Shown here one piece after another: positions 7,824-14,371 of a stretch of 45,858 nt of DNA; within the stretch, counting starts at the first letter, position 1; each line of letters begins with the position of its first letter. The DNA comes from JALZAA01 sp046724655 (lineage in GTDB: Bacteria > Actinomycetota > Acidimicrobiia > IMCC26256 > JACDBD01), in contig JBKOWY010000005.1 in NCBI GenBank assembly GCA_046724655.1, forward strand, positions 1 through 45,858. Direction: 5' to 3'. The notes beneath the pieces are model-generated. The model saw nothing but the letters and a program-made list of their open reading frames with translations, ran no database searches and had not been told where the DNA came from. The translations under genes were made by a program, and so were the position numbers.

Positions 7824-8429
7824 ATGGGTGTGGGCACCGGCAGGGGTGAGCGGAGCCGGACGGCGTTTCAGGACCTCGCCCGCTCCGAGCTCCCGCGGCT
7901 CTACTCGCTGGCGCGCCGGCTCGGTGATCCTGATCCGGAGGACCTCGTGCAGGACTGCCTGCTGCAGGCGTACCGCTCGTTCGGGTCCCTCCAGGACGAG
8001 CGGGCGGGAGGCAGCTGGTTGCGGACGATTCTCGTGAACGTGTTCCGCGACCGCCTGCGTCGCCGGGCGCGAAGGCTGCAGGAAGTGGCGATGGAAGACG
8101 TGGCGGACTTCTCGCTGTACCGCCGGGTTGCGGAGGAGGACCCGTTCCCGTACTCGGACAGCCTCCACCTGGACTTCCTCGGTGCGTTCGACGAGGACGA
8201 CGTGCACAGGGTCCTCATGGAGCTCCCGGTCCACTACCGGGCCCCCTTGGTGCTCCGGTACATGGAAGGTTTCGGCACGAAGGAGATCGCAGTCATGCTC
8301 GAGGCGCCACTCGGCACGATCCTCGCCCGCCTTCACCGCGGGCGGAAGCTGTTCGAACGGCAAATGTGGTCGTACGGAAGCTCGAAAGGTTTGCTCGGCG
8401 ACCCGGTTCCGGCTCGGGGGGCGTCATGA
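7824..8429 (+). CDS. ECF RNA polymerase sigma factor (SigR-like group)
   Basis: Protein of 201 residues with the two regions of an ECF sigma factor. Region 2 (about residues 15-85) contains ARRLGDPDPEDLVQDCLLQAYRSF and the WLRTILVNVFRDRLRR segment that contacts the -10 element. Region 4 (about 130-190) contains LPVHYRAPLVLRYMEGFGTKEIAVML and GTILARLHRGRK, a helix-turn-helix for the -35 element. The start at 7824 has GGGAG seven bases upstream; an ATG at 7782 with GGGAAG is an alternative that adds 14 residues. It overlaps the anti-sigma gene by four bases (ATGA). The pairing with a ZAS-type anti-sigma factor places it near the thiol-stress SigR/SigH group. I found no SigR-type GGAAT-N18-GTT promoter upstream, so autoregulation is not shown. 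Confidence 0.9.
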   Translation: MGVGTGRGERSRTAFQDLARSELPRLYSLARRLGDPDPEDLVQDCLLQAYRSFGSLQDERAGGSWLRTILVNVFRDRLRRRARRLQEVAMEDVADFSLYRRVAEEDPFPYSDSLHLDFLGAFDEDDVHRVLMELPVHYRAPLVLRYMEGFGTKEIAVMLEAPLGTILARLHRGRKLFERQMWSYGSSKGLLGDPVPARGAS

Positions 8430-8650
8430 TCAGCTGCGACGAAGCCGTCCGGCAGCTGTGGGACTACCTCGACCGCTCGCTGTCGCCCGCCGACTTCGAG
8501 GCCGTGGAAGGCCATCTCGCCTTCTGCCGTCGTTGCTGCGGCGAAGCCGAATTCGCCCGCGAGCTGCGGAGCTTCCTCGCGTCGCACAGCGCGAGCGAGG
8601 TACCGGCTGACGTACGCGACCGCCTCGAGCGATTCGTCGAGGGGCTCTAG
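8426..8650 (+). CDS. Zinc-binding anti-sigma factor (ZAS/RsrA type)
   Basis: Small protein of 74 residues that begins MISCDEAVRQLWDYLD, the usual N-terminal helix of this family, and contains the ZAS signature His-x3-Cys-x2-Cys in EGHLAFCRRCC (His near residue 30). The N-terminal Cys4 is a further likely ligand. RsrA-like proteins hold their sigma factor through a zinc-ordered fold and release it when the cysteines are oxidised or modified. The gene overlaps the sigma gene by four bases and is followed after 12 bases by the methyltransferase gene, so the methyltransferase is very likely co-transcribed. A thiol-active signal (oxidant, metalloid or electrophile) is inferred. Confidence 0.88.
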   Translation: MISCDEAVRQLWDYLDRSLSPADFEAVEGHLAFCRRCCGEAEFARELRSFLASHSASEVPADVRDRLERFVEGL

Positions 8651-8662
8651 GTAGGAACGCGC

Positions 8663-9460
8663 ATGAGCAGGGACCTGCTGTTCCAGGACGAGATTCGCGC
8701 TGTCGTGGCGCGCGCCTACGCCGCCATCCCGAGCGGTGGCGGAAAGGACGCGATCCGGCGCTTCTACGAGGAGGACGAACTCGCAGACCTTCCGGACGAA
8801 GCGATCGCCTGGGCCCTCGGCGTAGGGAATCCTGTCCGTCACGCCGGGCTCACTCCCGGCGAGGTGGTGCTCGACCTCGGTTGCGGGGCCGGGATCGACA
8901 CGATCCTCGCCGCCCGCCAAGTCGGCCCTTCAGGGCGCGTGGTCGGCCTCGACATGCTCGACGAGATGTGTTGGCGCGCCCACGCCGTCGCAAACGCGGC
9001 GAGTGTGGCGGGCTGCACGGAGTTCAAGCGCGGCGAAATGGAAGCGATCCCACTGCCGGACGAGTCGGTCGACGTCGTCATCTCGAATGGCGTGCTGAAC
9101 CTCTCGCCCCGGAAGGCTCGAGCGCTCGCCGAGGTGCACCGGGTGCTGCGACCTGGCGGGCGGCTGTGCGTCGCCGACCTCACTGTGGAGGACGACCTGC
9201 CACCAGAGGTGCTGACCAGCGAGTCGGCGTGGGCCGGCTGAATTGCCGGCGCCCTGGCGGAGCGTGACTTCGCCGAGAAGGTCGAGAAGGCGGGATTCGC
9301 GGACGTCACCATCGACAACCGCATCCCGTTCGGCATCGACGACGTCGCGAAATACCCGCTCTTCACAAAAGAGCTCATCGCCCTGATGCGCGCACTCATC
9401 CCGCGCGAGCAGCAAGACGCCGTCGCAACAAGTGTGATCGCGCGCGCTCGACGCATCTGA
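8663..9460 (+). CDS. ArsM-like SAM methyltransferase, candidate selenoprotein (in-frame TGA read as Sec193)
   Basis: Reading through one TGA (9239-9241) gives a 265-residue protein. Residues 1-192 hold a class I methyltransferase fold: SAM motif VVLDLGCGAGIDT, acidic GLDMLDE, then EAIPLPDESVDVVISN and VLRPGGRLCVADL. The TGA lies in the sequence SAWAG-x-IAGAL. In arsenite methyltransferases this position is the catalytic cysteine (human AS3MT Cys156, in ECLGGAL). The frame then runs 72 sense codons with family-like sequence (AERDFAEKVEKAGFADV) and G/C-rich third positions to a TGA stop at 9458. A SECIS-like hairpin starts 14 bases after the codon. Of the other arsenic-binding cysteines, the one in the GCGNP-type motif is Val here (LGVGNP) and the C-terminal one is absent. 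The alternatives are a nonsense mutation or a different substrate. No selA, selB, selC or selD is in the window to confirm decoding. The gene follows the anti-sigma gene by 12 bases. Confidence 0.7.
9256..9274 (+). promoter_or_regulatory. Candidate bacterial SECIS hairpin inside the methyltransferase gene
   Basis: Stem GGCGGAG (9256-9262) pairs with CTTCGCC (9268-9274): seven pairs including one G-U. It closes the loop CGTGA (9263-9267). The loop begins 21 bases after the TGA. Bacterial SECIS elements have a short stem-loop directly after UGA, with a G among the first loop bases and a spacing of about 16-37 bases. All of these are met. Confidence 0.6.
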
Positions 9461-9535
9461 CGCGCGATGCAATAACCGCGTCGTGCGTGTCGTCTGAACA
9501 CGTGAAGGGTCATTCCGACGATGAAAGGCGGAACC

Positions 9536-9838
9536 ATGTCCTTCACGCAGACCATGGAGGCCCAGACGAGCGACGAGGCCGCGCTTCGCGATCACGTCGC
9601 GGCTTGGCACGCAGAACAAGCAGGCATCGCGCCCGGGTATCGGCGGACCCGCGTCCTCGCCGACGCGAAACAGCCCGGTCGGTACCTGATCGAGGTCGAC
9701 TTCACGTCACCCGAGGAGGCGGCCCGCAACAACCAGCGTCCGGAGACCAATGCCTGGGCGGCGAAGCTCCGCGAGCTCGTCACCGGGCCACCCGAGTACC
9801 GGGACTTCCGGCTCGTGTGCACCACGGAGGAGAGCTAG
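9536..9838 (+). CDS. Small protein of the antibiotic-biosynthesis-monooxygenase (ABM) / dimeric alpha-beta barrel type
   Basis: Soluble protein of 100 residues. The layout (helix with AAWHAEQAG, strand RRTRVLADAKQPGRYLIEVDF, helix SPEEAARNNQRPETNAWAAKLREL, final strand FRLVC) fits a dimeric alpha-beta barrel of about 100 residues, as in ABM-domain proteins. Such proteins often act as small cofactor-free monooxygenases or as subunits that bind hydrophobic ligands. The substrate is unknown. The start at 9536 follows AAAGGCGG by a short spacer. It lies 75 bases after the methyltransferase gene and two bases before the membrane-protein gene, so it belongs to the sigma-factor cluster. Confidence 0.65.
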   Translation: MSFTQTMEAQTSDEAALRDHVAAWHAEQAGIAPGYRRTRVLADAKQPGRYLIEVDFTSPEEAARNNQRPETNAWAAKLRELVTGPPEYRDFRLVCTTEES

Positions 9839-9840
9839 CT

Positions 9841-10338
9841 ATGGCGACCGCGACGACGACCGCTGTGCCGGGCGCTGTGGCCGGGACCAAGCTGCGTGTC
9901 GGGTCGCTGATCATGGCCATCGGCGGCGCCGGATTCATCGGCTACGCCGTCATCTTCTTCGTCCGCAACTTCACCGGCACCTTCCTGGAGCTCGGAATCG
10001 GGTCGGGCGAAGTGAACGTGAACAAGAGCCAGATCCAAGAGTTCAGCCCGTCGCTGTACCACTACATCAGCCACCTGCACATCGCAGTGTCAGGGTTCAT
10101 TGCTGCTTCGGGCCTGGCGGTCATCGCGCTCGCGTGGTTCGGCGTGCGGCGCGGCCAGTTCTGGGCGTGGGTGACGGCGGTGGCGGTCCCGGTGTTGGGT
10201 TTGGCGGTTGCTCTTCCCGCGCACTACCCGAACCACTTCGACACGCTCGGCCACCTCGGCCTGATCTATGCCGACACCCTGCTGTTCGTCGTGGGGGCGG
10301 TCGTGGCGTTGGTCGGGCTGCGCGAGCGGTCCGCTTAA
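9841..10338 (+). CDS. Four-helix integral membrane protein of unknown function
   Basis: Protein of 165 residues with four predicted membrane helices (about residues 22-42, 77-100, 107-127 and 137-160). A roughly 30-residue polar loop, GIGSGEVNVNKSQIQEFSPSLYHY, lies after helix 1. Several His residues sit at helix edges (HYISHLHIAVSG, PAHYPNHFD, LGHLG), which could bind metal or haem. I do not recognise a named family. It is the last gene of the cluster that starts with the ECF sigma factor and is followed, 18 bases after its stop, by the end of a convergent SCP2 gene. A membrane role linked to the stress response of the cluster is inferred from position only. Confidence 0.7.
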   Translation: MATATTTAVPGAVAGTKLRVGSLIMAIGGAGFIGYAVIFFVRNFTGTFLELGIGSGEVNVNKSQIQEFSPSLYHYISHLHIAVSGFIAASGLAVIALAWFGVRRGQFWAWVTAVAVPVLGLAVALPAHYPNHFDTLGHLGLIYADTLLFVVGAVVALVGLRERSA

Positions 10339-10356
10339 CCCTCGCGACCCGGTGCG

Positions 10357-10797
10357 CTACTCGCCGGGGCGGTCGAACCAGGACTGCATGACCTGGGCGA
10401 GCATGACGTCGCCGCCGATCTTCAGCTTGCCGCTCGTGAACGCGTGCATGCCGTCGAGCGATCCGAGGATCAGCCGCAGGAAGCCAGGCAGCGAAAGGCC
10501 GAGTGTCACGGTCGGGGACTCGCTCGTAGCGCGCTCGACCGTGCACGTGTCGCCGCAACGGGCGGTGTACGTCTCGACGCCTTCCTGCGTCGAGACGTCC
10601 CACTGGATCACAGCCGGACGGTTGGGCTTGGCCGGGTTGTACGCCGCCGCCATGCCGTCGAACGCCTGGTCGAGCGCGCCGCTATACCCGCCCGGTTGGG
10701 CCGCGACAACCTGGAGGAGCTCCTCGTCGCCGAGTGACTGGACCGCGTCGGCGAGCTGCTGGATCTGGTCCTGATCAAGCGGTGGCTGTTGCGACAC
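10357..10797 (-). CDS. SCP2 sterol-transfer-like domain protein
   Basis: Protein of 146 residues. After a Gln/Asp-rich helix, it shows the SCP2 pattern: a central strand pair with PAVIQWDVS and ETYTARCGDTCTV, then PTVTLGLSLPGFLRLILGSLDGMHAFTSGKLKIGGDVMLAQVMQSWF. The GKLKIGGDVMLA segment is the usual C-terminal SCP2 signature. SCP2-like proteins bind lipids, fatty acyl groups or steroids in a hydrophobic pocket. A second SCP2-like gene lies at 36223-36618. It faces the membrane-protein gene and lies 24 bases upstream of ilvC on the same strand; there is no sign of a functional link to ilvC. Confidence 0.82.
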   Translation of the reverse strand: MSQQPPLDQDQIQQLADAVQSLGDEELLQVVAAQPGGYSGALDQAFDGMAAAYNPAKPNRPAVIQWDVSTQEGVETYTARCGDTCTVERATSESPTVTLGLSLPGFLRLILGSLDGMHAFTSGKLKIGGDVMLAQVMQSWFDRPGE

Positions 10798-10821
10798 GCG
10801 GACCCCCGAGCTGGGGCGGCG

Positions 10822-11850
10822 TCAGCCGCCGGAGACGTCTCGAGGCCGCGCCTTGCCGGCGCCGATCCACGGCATCATCGCCCGTAGCCGCTCGCCGACT
10901 TCCTCGATCGGGTGCTCGGCCGACTTCCGGCGCAGCGCGTTGAACACCGGCCGGCCGGCCTGGTTCTCGAGGATCCATTCCTGGGCGAACCGACCGGACT
11001 GGATGTCGTCGAGGATGCGGCGCATCTCGGCGCGGGTCTCGTCGGTGATGATCCGGGGCCCGCGGGTCATGTCGCCGTATTCGGCGGTGTCGGAGATCGA
11101 GTAGCGCATGTTGGTGATGCCGCCCTCGTAGATGAGGTCCACGATCAGCTTCACCTCGTGCAGCGTCTCGAAGTACGCCGACTCGGGCTGGTAGCCGGCG
11201 GCGACGAGCGTCTCGTAGCTCGACCGGATGAGTTCGGTGAGGCCGCCGCACAGAACGACCTGCTCGCCGAACAGGTCCGTTTCGGTCTCCTCCTCGAACG
11301 TCGTGTCGAGCACGCCGGCACGGGTCGCGCCGATCGCCCGGGCATAGGCGAGCGCGGTCTGCTTGGCCTTCCCGGTCTCATCGGCTTGCACGGCGACGAG
11401 CGACGGGACGCCGCCGCCCTCCTCGAACGTGCGCCGCAGGAGATGGCCCGGCCCCTTCGGAGCGATCATCCACACGTCGATGCCCTTGGGCGGGCGGATC
11501 TGCCCGAAGTGGATGTTGAACCCGTGCGCGAACGCGAGCGAGTCGCGGTCGTCGAGGTTGGGCTCGATGTCGCGCTTGTAGACGGCGGCCTGCTCGGTGT
11601 CGGGGAGCAGCACCATGATCACGTCGGCTTCCTTGACCGCCTCGGCGATAGGCAGGACCTTGAGCCCCGCCTCCTCGGCCTTGGCCCAGCTCGACGACCC
11701 ATCGCGCAAGCCGACACGCACGTCGACGCCGGAGTCCTGCAGGTTCAGGGCGTGCGCATGCCCCTGCGACCCGTAGCCGAGCACCGCCACCTTGCGCCCT
11801 TCGAGCAGCGCGGGATCGGCGTCGTCGTCGTAATAGATCGTGGCCGGCAT
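10822..11850 (-). CDS. ilvC: Ketol-acid reductoisomerase (acetohydroxyacid isomeroreductase)
   Basis: Protein of 342 residues, the usual length of class I enzymes. The dinucleotide motif GYGSQGHAHALN is near residue 27, and the beta2-alphaB loop GLRDGSSSWAKA with its Ser residues suggests NADPH preference. The Mg-binding and knotted C-terminal domain is recognisable by FFETLHEVKLIVDLIYEGG-like sequence and VSDTAEYGDMTRGP. It performs the second common step of valine and isoleucine synthesis in the cytoplasm. The ATG at 11850 is preceded by AAGGACGAG. It follows ilvN by 82 bases, and a long hairpin lies in that gap, unlike the tight ilvB-ilvN junction. Confidence 0.96.
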   Translation of the reverse strand: MPATIYYDDDADPALLEGRKVAVLGYGSQGHAHALNLQDSGVDVRVGLRDGSSSWAKAEEAGLKVLPIAEAVKEADVIMVLLPDTEQAAVYKRDIEPNLDDRDSLAFAHGFNIHFGQIRPPKGIDVWMIAPKGPGHLLRRTFEEGGGVPSLVAVQADETGKAKQTALAYARAIGATRAGVLDTTFEEETETDLFGEQVVLCGGLTELIRSSYETLVAAGYQPESAYFETLHEVKLIVDLIYEGGITNMRYSISDTAEYGDMTRGPRIITDETRAEMRRILDDIQSGRFAQEWILENQAGRPVFNALRRKSAEHPIEEVGERLRAMMPWIGAGKARPRDVSGG

Positions 11851-11875
11851 CGGCTCGTCCTTCCCTATTTCACGT

Positions 11876-11922
11876 TTTTGGCGTCGCTCAGTATCGCTAT
11901 GCGGCACTCAGCGACGCCAAAA
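11876..11922. repeat. 47-bp palindrome between ilvN and ilvC (TTTTGGCGTC family, copy 1)
   Basis: TTTTGGCGTCGCT (11876-11888) pairs perfectly with AGCGACGCCAAAA (11910-11922) around 21 bases that contain CGCTATGCG. A second element at 43547-43593 has the same ten terminal bases on each side and the same total length. It lies 10 bases after the ilvN stop. Arms begin with T and end with A, so it is not a classical U-tailed terminator. Confidence 0.7.
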
Positions 11923-11932
11923 TCCCGATCCT

Positions 11933-12466
11933 CTACGCGCCCCGGTCCTTGACCGCTCGGAGCTTGGTCTGCTGGCGGGCGAGCTTCGGCAGGGCGATGC
12001 GCCCCGTGCGCTGCGACTCGACGATCCCGAACGGCGCCAGCAGGTCGCTGATGGCGTCGAGCTTGTCGGGCGTGCCCGCCACGAGGAGCGTCATGGCGTC
12101 GTAGCCGACATCGACGATCCTCGCCTCGAAGATCGCCGCCAGCTCCGTCACCTGCGAGCGCGTCTCCGCGCCCGCCTTCACAGTGGCCAGCATCAGCTCG
12201 CGCTCGACGGCGTCGTCCGGCGTGAGCTCGGTGATCTTGATCACCGGGATCACCTTGTTGAGCTGCTTGGTGACCTGCTCGAGCGGCGCCGACTCGGTGT
12301 CGACGACGATCGTCATGCGGCTCAGCCGCTCGTCCTCGGTCGGGCTCACCGCCAGCGAGAAGATGTTGTAGCCGCGCCGGGAGAACAGCCCCGCGACCCG
12401 CGAGAGGACGCCGAACTTATTCTCGACGAGCACCGACAGGATGTGATGCTGCGCGCCGTTCGCCAT
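11933..12466 (-). CDS. ilvN: Acetolactate synthase small (regulatory) subunit
   Basis: Protein of 177 residues. The N-terminal ACT domain starts HHILSVLVENKFGVLSRVAGLFSRRGYNIFSLAVSPTED, the classic IlvN/IlvH sequence that binds valine for feedback control. The C-terminal half (from about residue 85, RELMLATVKA) is the ALS small-subunit domain that activates the catalytic subunit. The ATG at 12466 lies two bases after the ilvB stop codon, so the two subunits are translated in tight coupling. The long hairpin after the stop may terminate part of the transcripts or protect the 3' end, which would set ilvC expression lower or apart. Confidence 0.96.
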   Translation of the reverse strand: MANGAQHHILSVLVENKFGVLSRVAGLFSRRGYNIFSLAVSPTEDERLSRMTIVVDTESAPLEQVTKQLNKVIPVIKITELTPDDAVERELMLATVKAGAETRSQVTELAAIFEARIVDVGYDAMTLLVAGTPDKLDAISDLLAPFGIVESQRTGRIALPKLARQQTKLRAVKDRGA

Positions 12467-12468
12467 GA

Positions 12469-14193
12469 CTATCTCCCCACTGCTTTGTCGTGCGCGGGGT
12501 CGAGGATGATGTCGTCGTTCGATCCGCCCGCCGGCACCATCGGGTACACCTTCTCCCGGTAGTCGACCTGGAAGTCGACCACGACGGGCCGGTCGTCGAT
12601 CTCGTTCGCCTTCTCGATGGTGGGCACGACGTCTTCGGGTGTTTCGACCTTGAAGCCCACGCAGCCCATGGCCTCGGCCCACTTGGCGTAGTCGGGCAGG
12701 TCAGGCGACAGGTACACCTCGCTGTAGCGCTCTTCGTAGAACAGCTCCTGCCACTGGCGCACCATGCCCAAGTAGGCGTTGTTGAGGATCGCGACCTTCA
12801 CCGGAATGCGCTCGGCCGACGCGGTCACGAGCTCCTGCGCAGTCATCTGGAAGCAACCGTCGCCGTCGACGGCCCACACCATGCGGTCGGGCTTGCCGAC
12901 CTTGGCGCCGATCGACGCCGGCACGGCGAAACCCATCGTGCCGAGACCGCCCGAGTTGATCCACGTGTTCGGGAGGTTGAACTTCCAGCGCTGGCTCGCC
13001 CACATCTGGTGTTGACCGACGCCGGCCACCACGATCGTGTTGTCGGGACAGTTGTCGCGCAGCATGTCGATGCAGTACTGCGGCTTCAGCGGACCGCCCT
13101 CGGGCTGCTCATAGTGCAGCGGGTAGCGCTCCTGCCATTCGCGCAGCTGGGTCCACCACGGCGTGAGGTCGGGCCAGTCGCGCTTCTCCTGGTCGGCGCG
13201 CACCGCCTTCGCGAGCTCCTCGAGCACGAGCCGGCAGTCGCCCACGATCGGCACGTCGGGCCGGCGGACCTTGCCCAGCTCGGCGGGGTCGATGTCGACA
13301 TGGATGACCTTGGCGCCGGGCGCGAACGCGCCGACCTTTCCGGTCACGCGGTCGTCGAAGCGCGAGCCCAACGCGATCAGCAGGTCGCACTTCTGCATCG
13401 AGGTCACGGCCGTGTAGTTGCCGTGCATGCCCGGCATGCCGAGGCACTGCGGGTGGTCGTCGGGGAACGAGCCCCGCGCCATGAGCGTCGTGACGACTGG
13501 CGCGCCCGTGATCTCGGCGAGCTCCTTGAGCGCGTCGGAGGCGCGGGCCTTGAGGATCCCGCCCCCGGCATAGATGACGGGACGGCGGGCCTCGCCCCAC
13601 ATCCGGGCGGCGTCCTTGATCTGCTTCGGGTGGCCCTTGACGTTCGGCTTGTAGCCGGGCAGGTCGACCGAGTCCGGCCAGTACCAATCCATCATCTGGT
13701 TGGAGACGTCCTTGGGCACGTCGACGAGCACCGGTCCGGGCCGGCCGGTCGTCGCCACGTGGAACGCCTCACGCACGAAGCGCGGGATGTCCTGGGGGTC
13801 GGTGACGAGCCAGTTGTGCTTCGTGACCGGCATCGTGATGCCCACCGTGTCGCACTCCTGGAAGGCGTCGCTGCCGATCACCGCGTACGGCACCTGCCCG
13901 GTAATGACCACGATCGGAACCGAGTCCATGTAGGCGTCGCACAGCGCGGTGACGATGTTCGTCGCCGCCGGCCCGCTCGTGACCATGGCCACGCCCGGCC
14001 GGCCCGTCGCGTGGGCGAACCCCTCGGCCATGTGGCCGGCGCCCTGCTCGTGACGGACGAGGATGTGGCGGATCGACGAATCGATCAGCGGGTCGTACAC
14101 GGGCAGGATCGCCCCGCCCGGCAGGCCGAACATGACCTCGGTGCCCTCCATCTCGAGGCTCTTGATGAGGGCCTGGGCTCCTGTGAGTTTCAT
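12469..14193 (-). CDS. ilvB: Acetolactate synthase large (catalytic) subunit
   Basis: Protein of 574 residues of the thiamine-diphosphate family. The catalytic Glu is in RHEQGAGHMAEGFA (near residue 48). The ThDP/Mg motif GDGCFQM...ILNN is near residues 455-482. FAD-binding and intermediate-domain sequences such as GSRFDDRVTG are also present. It condenses pyruvate with pyruvate or 2-ketobutyrate to start valine, leucine and isoleucine synthesis. The ATG at 14193 is followed by the expected KLTGAQALI start, and AAGGAACG precedes it. Upstream lies a leader with a peptide of consecutive branched-chain codons and a terminator hairpin, so expression is very likely attenuated by charged branched-chain tRNAs. 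Another ilv gene, ilvD, lies 6.6 kb away in the same orientation. Confidence 0.97.
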   Translation of the reverse strand: MKLTGAQALIKSLEMEGTEVMFGLPGGAILPVYDPLIDSSIRHILVRHEQGAGHMAEGFAHATGRPGVAMVTSGPAATNIVTALCDAYMDSVPIVVITGQVPYAVIGSDAFQECDTVGITMPVTKHNWLVTDPQDIPRFVREAFHVATTGRPGPVLVDVPKDVSNQMMDWYWPDSVDLPGYKPNVKGHPKQIKDAARMWGEARRPVIYAGGGILKARASDALKELAEITGAPVVTTLMARGSFPDDHPQCLGMPGMHGNYTAVTSMQKCDLLIALGSRFDDRVTGKVGAFAPGAKVIHVDIDPAELGKVRRPDVPIVGDCRLVLEELAKAVRADQEKRDWPDLTPWWTQLREWQERYPLHYEQPEGGPLKPQYCIDMLRDNCPDNTIVVAGVGQHQMWASQRWKFNLPNTWINSGGLGTMGFAVPASIGAKVGKPDRMVWAVDGDGCFQMTAQELVTASAERIPVKVAILNNAYLGMVRQWQELFYEERYSEVYLSPDLPDYAKWAEAMGCVGFKVETPEDVVPTIEKANEIDDRPVVVDFQVDYREKVYPMVPAGGSNDDIILDPAHDKAVGR

Positions 14194-14228
14194 CTCGTTC
14201 CTTCGCCAGTGTCCGATCTCGGGATATG

Positions 14229-14253
14229 AAAAGCCCCTCGCTTTGCGAGGGGC
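14229..14253 (-). terminator. Rho-independent terminator in the ilvB leader (attenuator)
   Basis: On the minus strand the stem GCCCCTCGC/GCGAGGGGC (14253-14245 with 14241-14233) closes a three-base loop and is followed by TTTT (14232-14229). It lies 36 bases before the ilvB start codon, inside the leader, and is one of the few intrinsic terminators with a U-tract in this window. This position defines a transcription attenuator. Confidence 0.85.
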
Positions 14254-14257
14254 GAAG

Positions 14258-14287
14258 GCGCGCAGACGCGGTGGGGCGGCTGCGCGC
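14258..14287 (-). promoter_or_regulatory. Leader hairpin between the leader peptide and the attenuator
   Basis: Eight-base arms GCGCGCAG (14258-14265) and CTGCGCGC (14280-14287) form a stem whose first arm begins at the leader-peptide stop codon. A ribosome stalled on the branched-chain codons just upstream would leave this region free to refold. It is the likely pause or anti-antiterminator hairpin. I did not find an unambiguous antiterminator pairing by eye. Confidence 0.65.
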
Positions 14288-14322
14288 TAGGTAACAACTA
14301 CGAGGATGCTCAAGCGATCCAT
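14287..14322 (-). CDS. ilvB leader peptide (branched-chain attenuation)
   Basis: A short frame of 11 codons encodes MDRLSILVVVT, ending in TAG at 14287. Five consecutive codons specify Ile, Leu, Val, Val, Val, which are the end products of the pathway. The peptide lies directly upstream of a hairpin and an intrinsic terminator that precede ilvB. This is the classical layout of ribosome-mediated attenuation known for ilv operons in enterobacteria and corynebacteria. No strong ribosome binding site is visible, so translation may be leaderless or nearly so. Confidence 0.8.
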   Translation of the reverse strand: MDRLSILVVVT

Positions 14323-14331
14323 TGGACAAAC

Positions 14332-14361
14332 AGTCTGGCCCAACGGCGGCGCGAAGTGCAA
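14332..14361 (-). promoter_or_regulatory. Candidate sigma-70-type promoter of the ilvBNC operon
   Basis: On the minus strand TTGCAC (14361-14356) and CAGACT (14337-14332) are separated by 18 bases. The start of transcription would fall a few bases before the leader peptide ATG at 14322, which agrees with a short or leaderless start of the attenuator peptide. The -10 match is imperfect. Confidence 0.45.
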
Positions 14362-14371
14362 CTTCGATCCC

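Noticed and set aside
9242..9460. Reading the segment after the TGA as a separate small gene
   Set aside because: It has no start codon or ribosome binding site near 9242 and is in the same frame as, and homologous to the C-terminal part of, the methyltransferase.
12490..14229. Long open frame on the plus strand antisense to ilvB; similar long antisense frames oppose ilvD, gatB, gatA and the Vgb-like gene
   Set aside because: High-GC codon bias suppresses stop codons on the opposite strand. The encoded sequences are Arg/His/Asp-rich with no domain, while the sense frames are clear enzymes.
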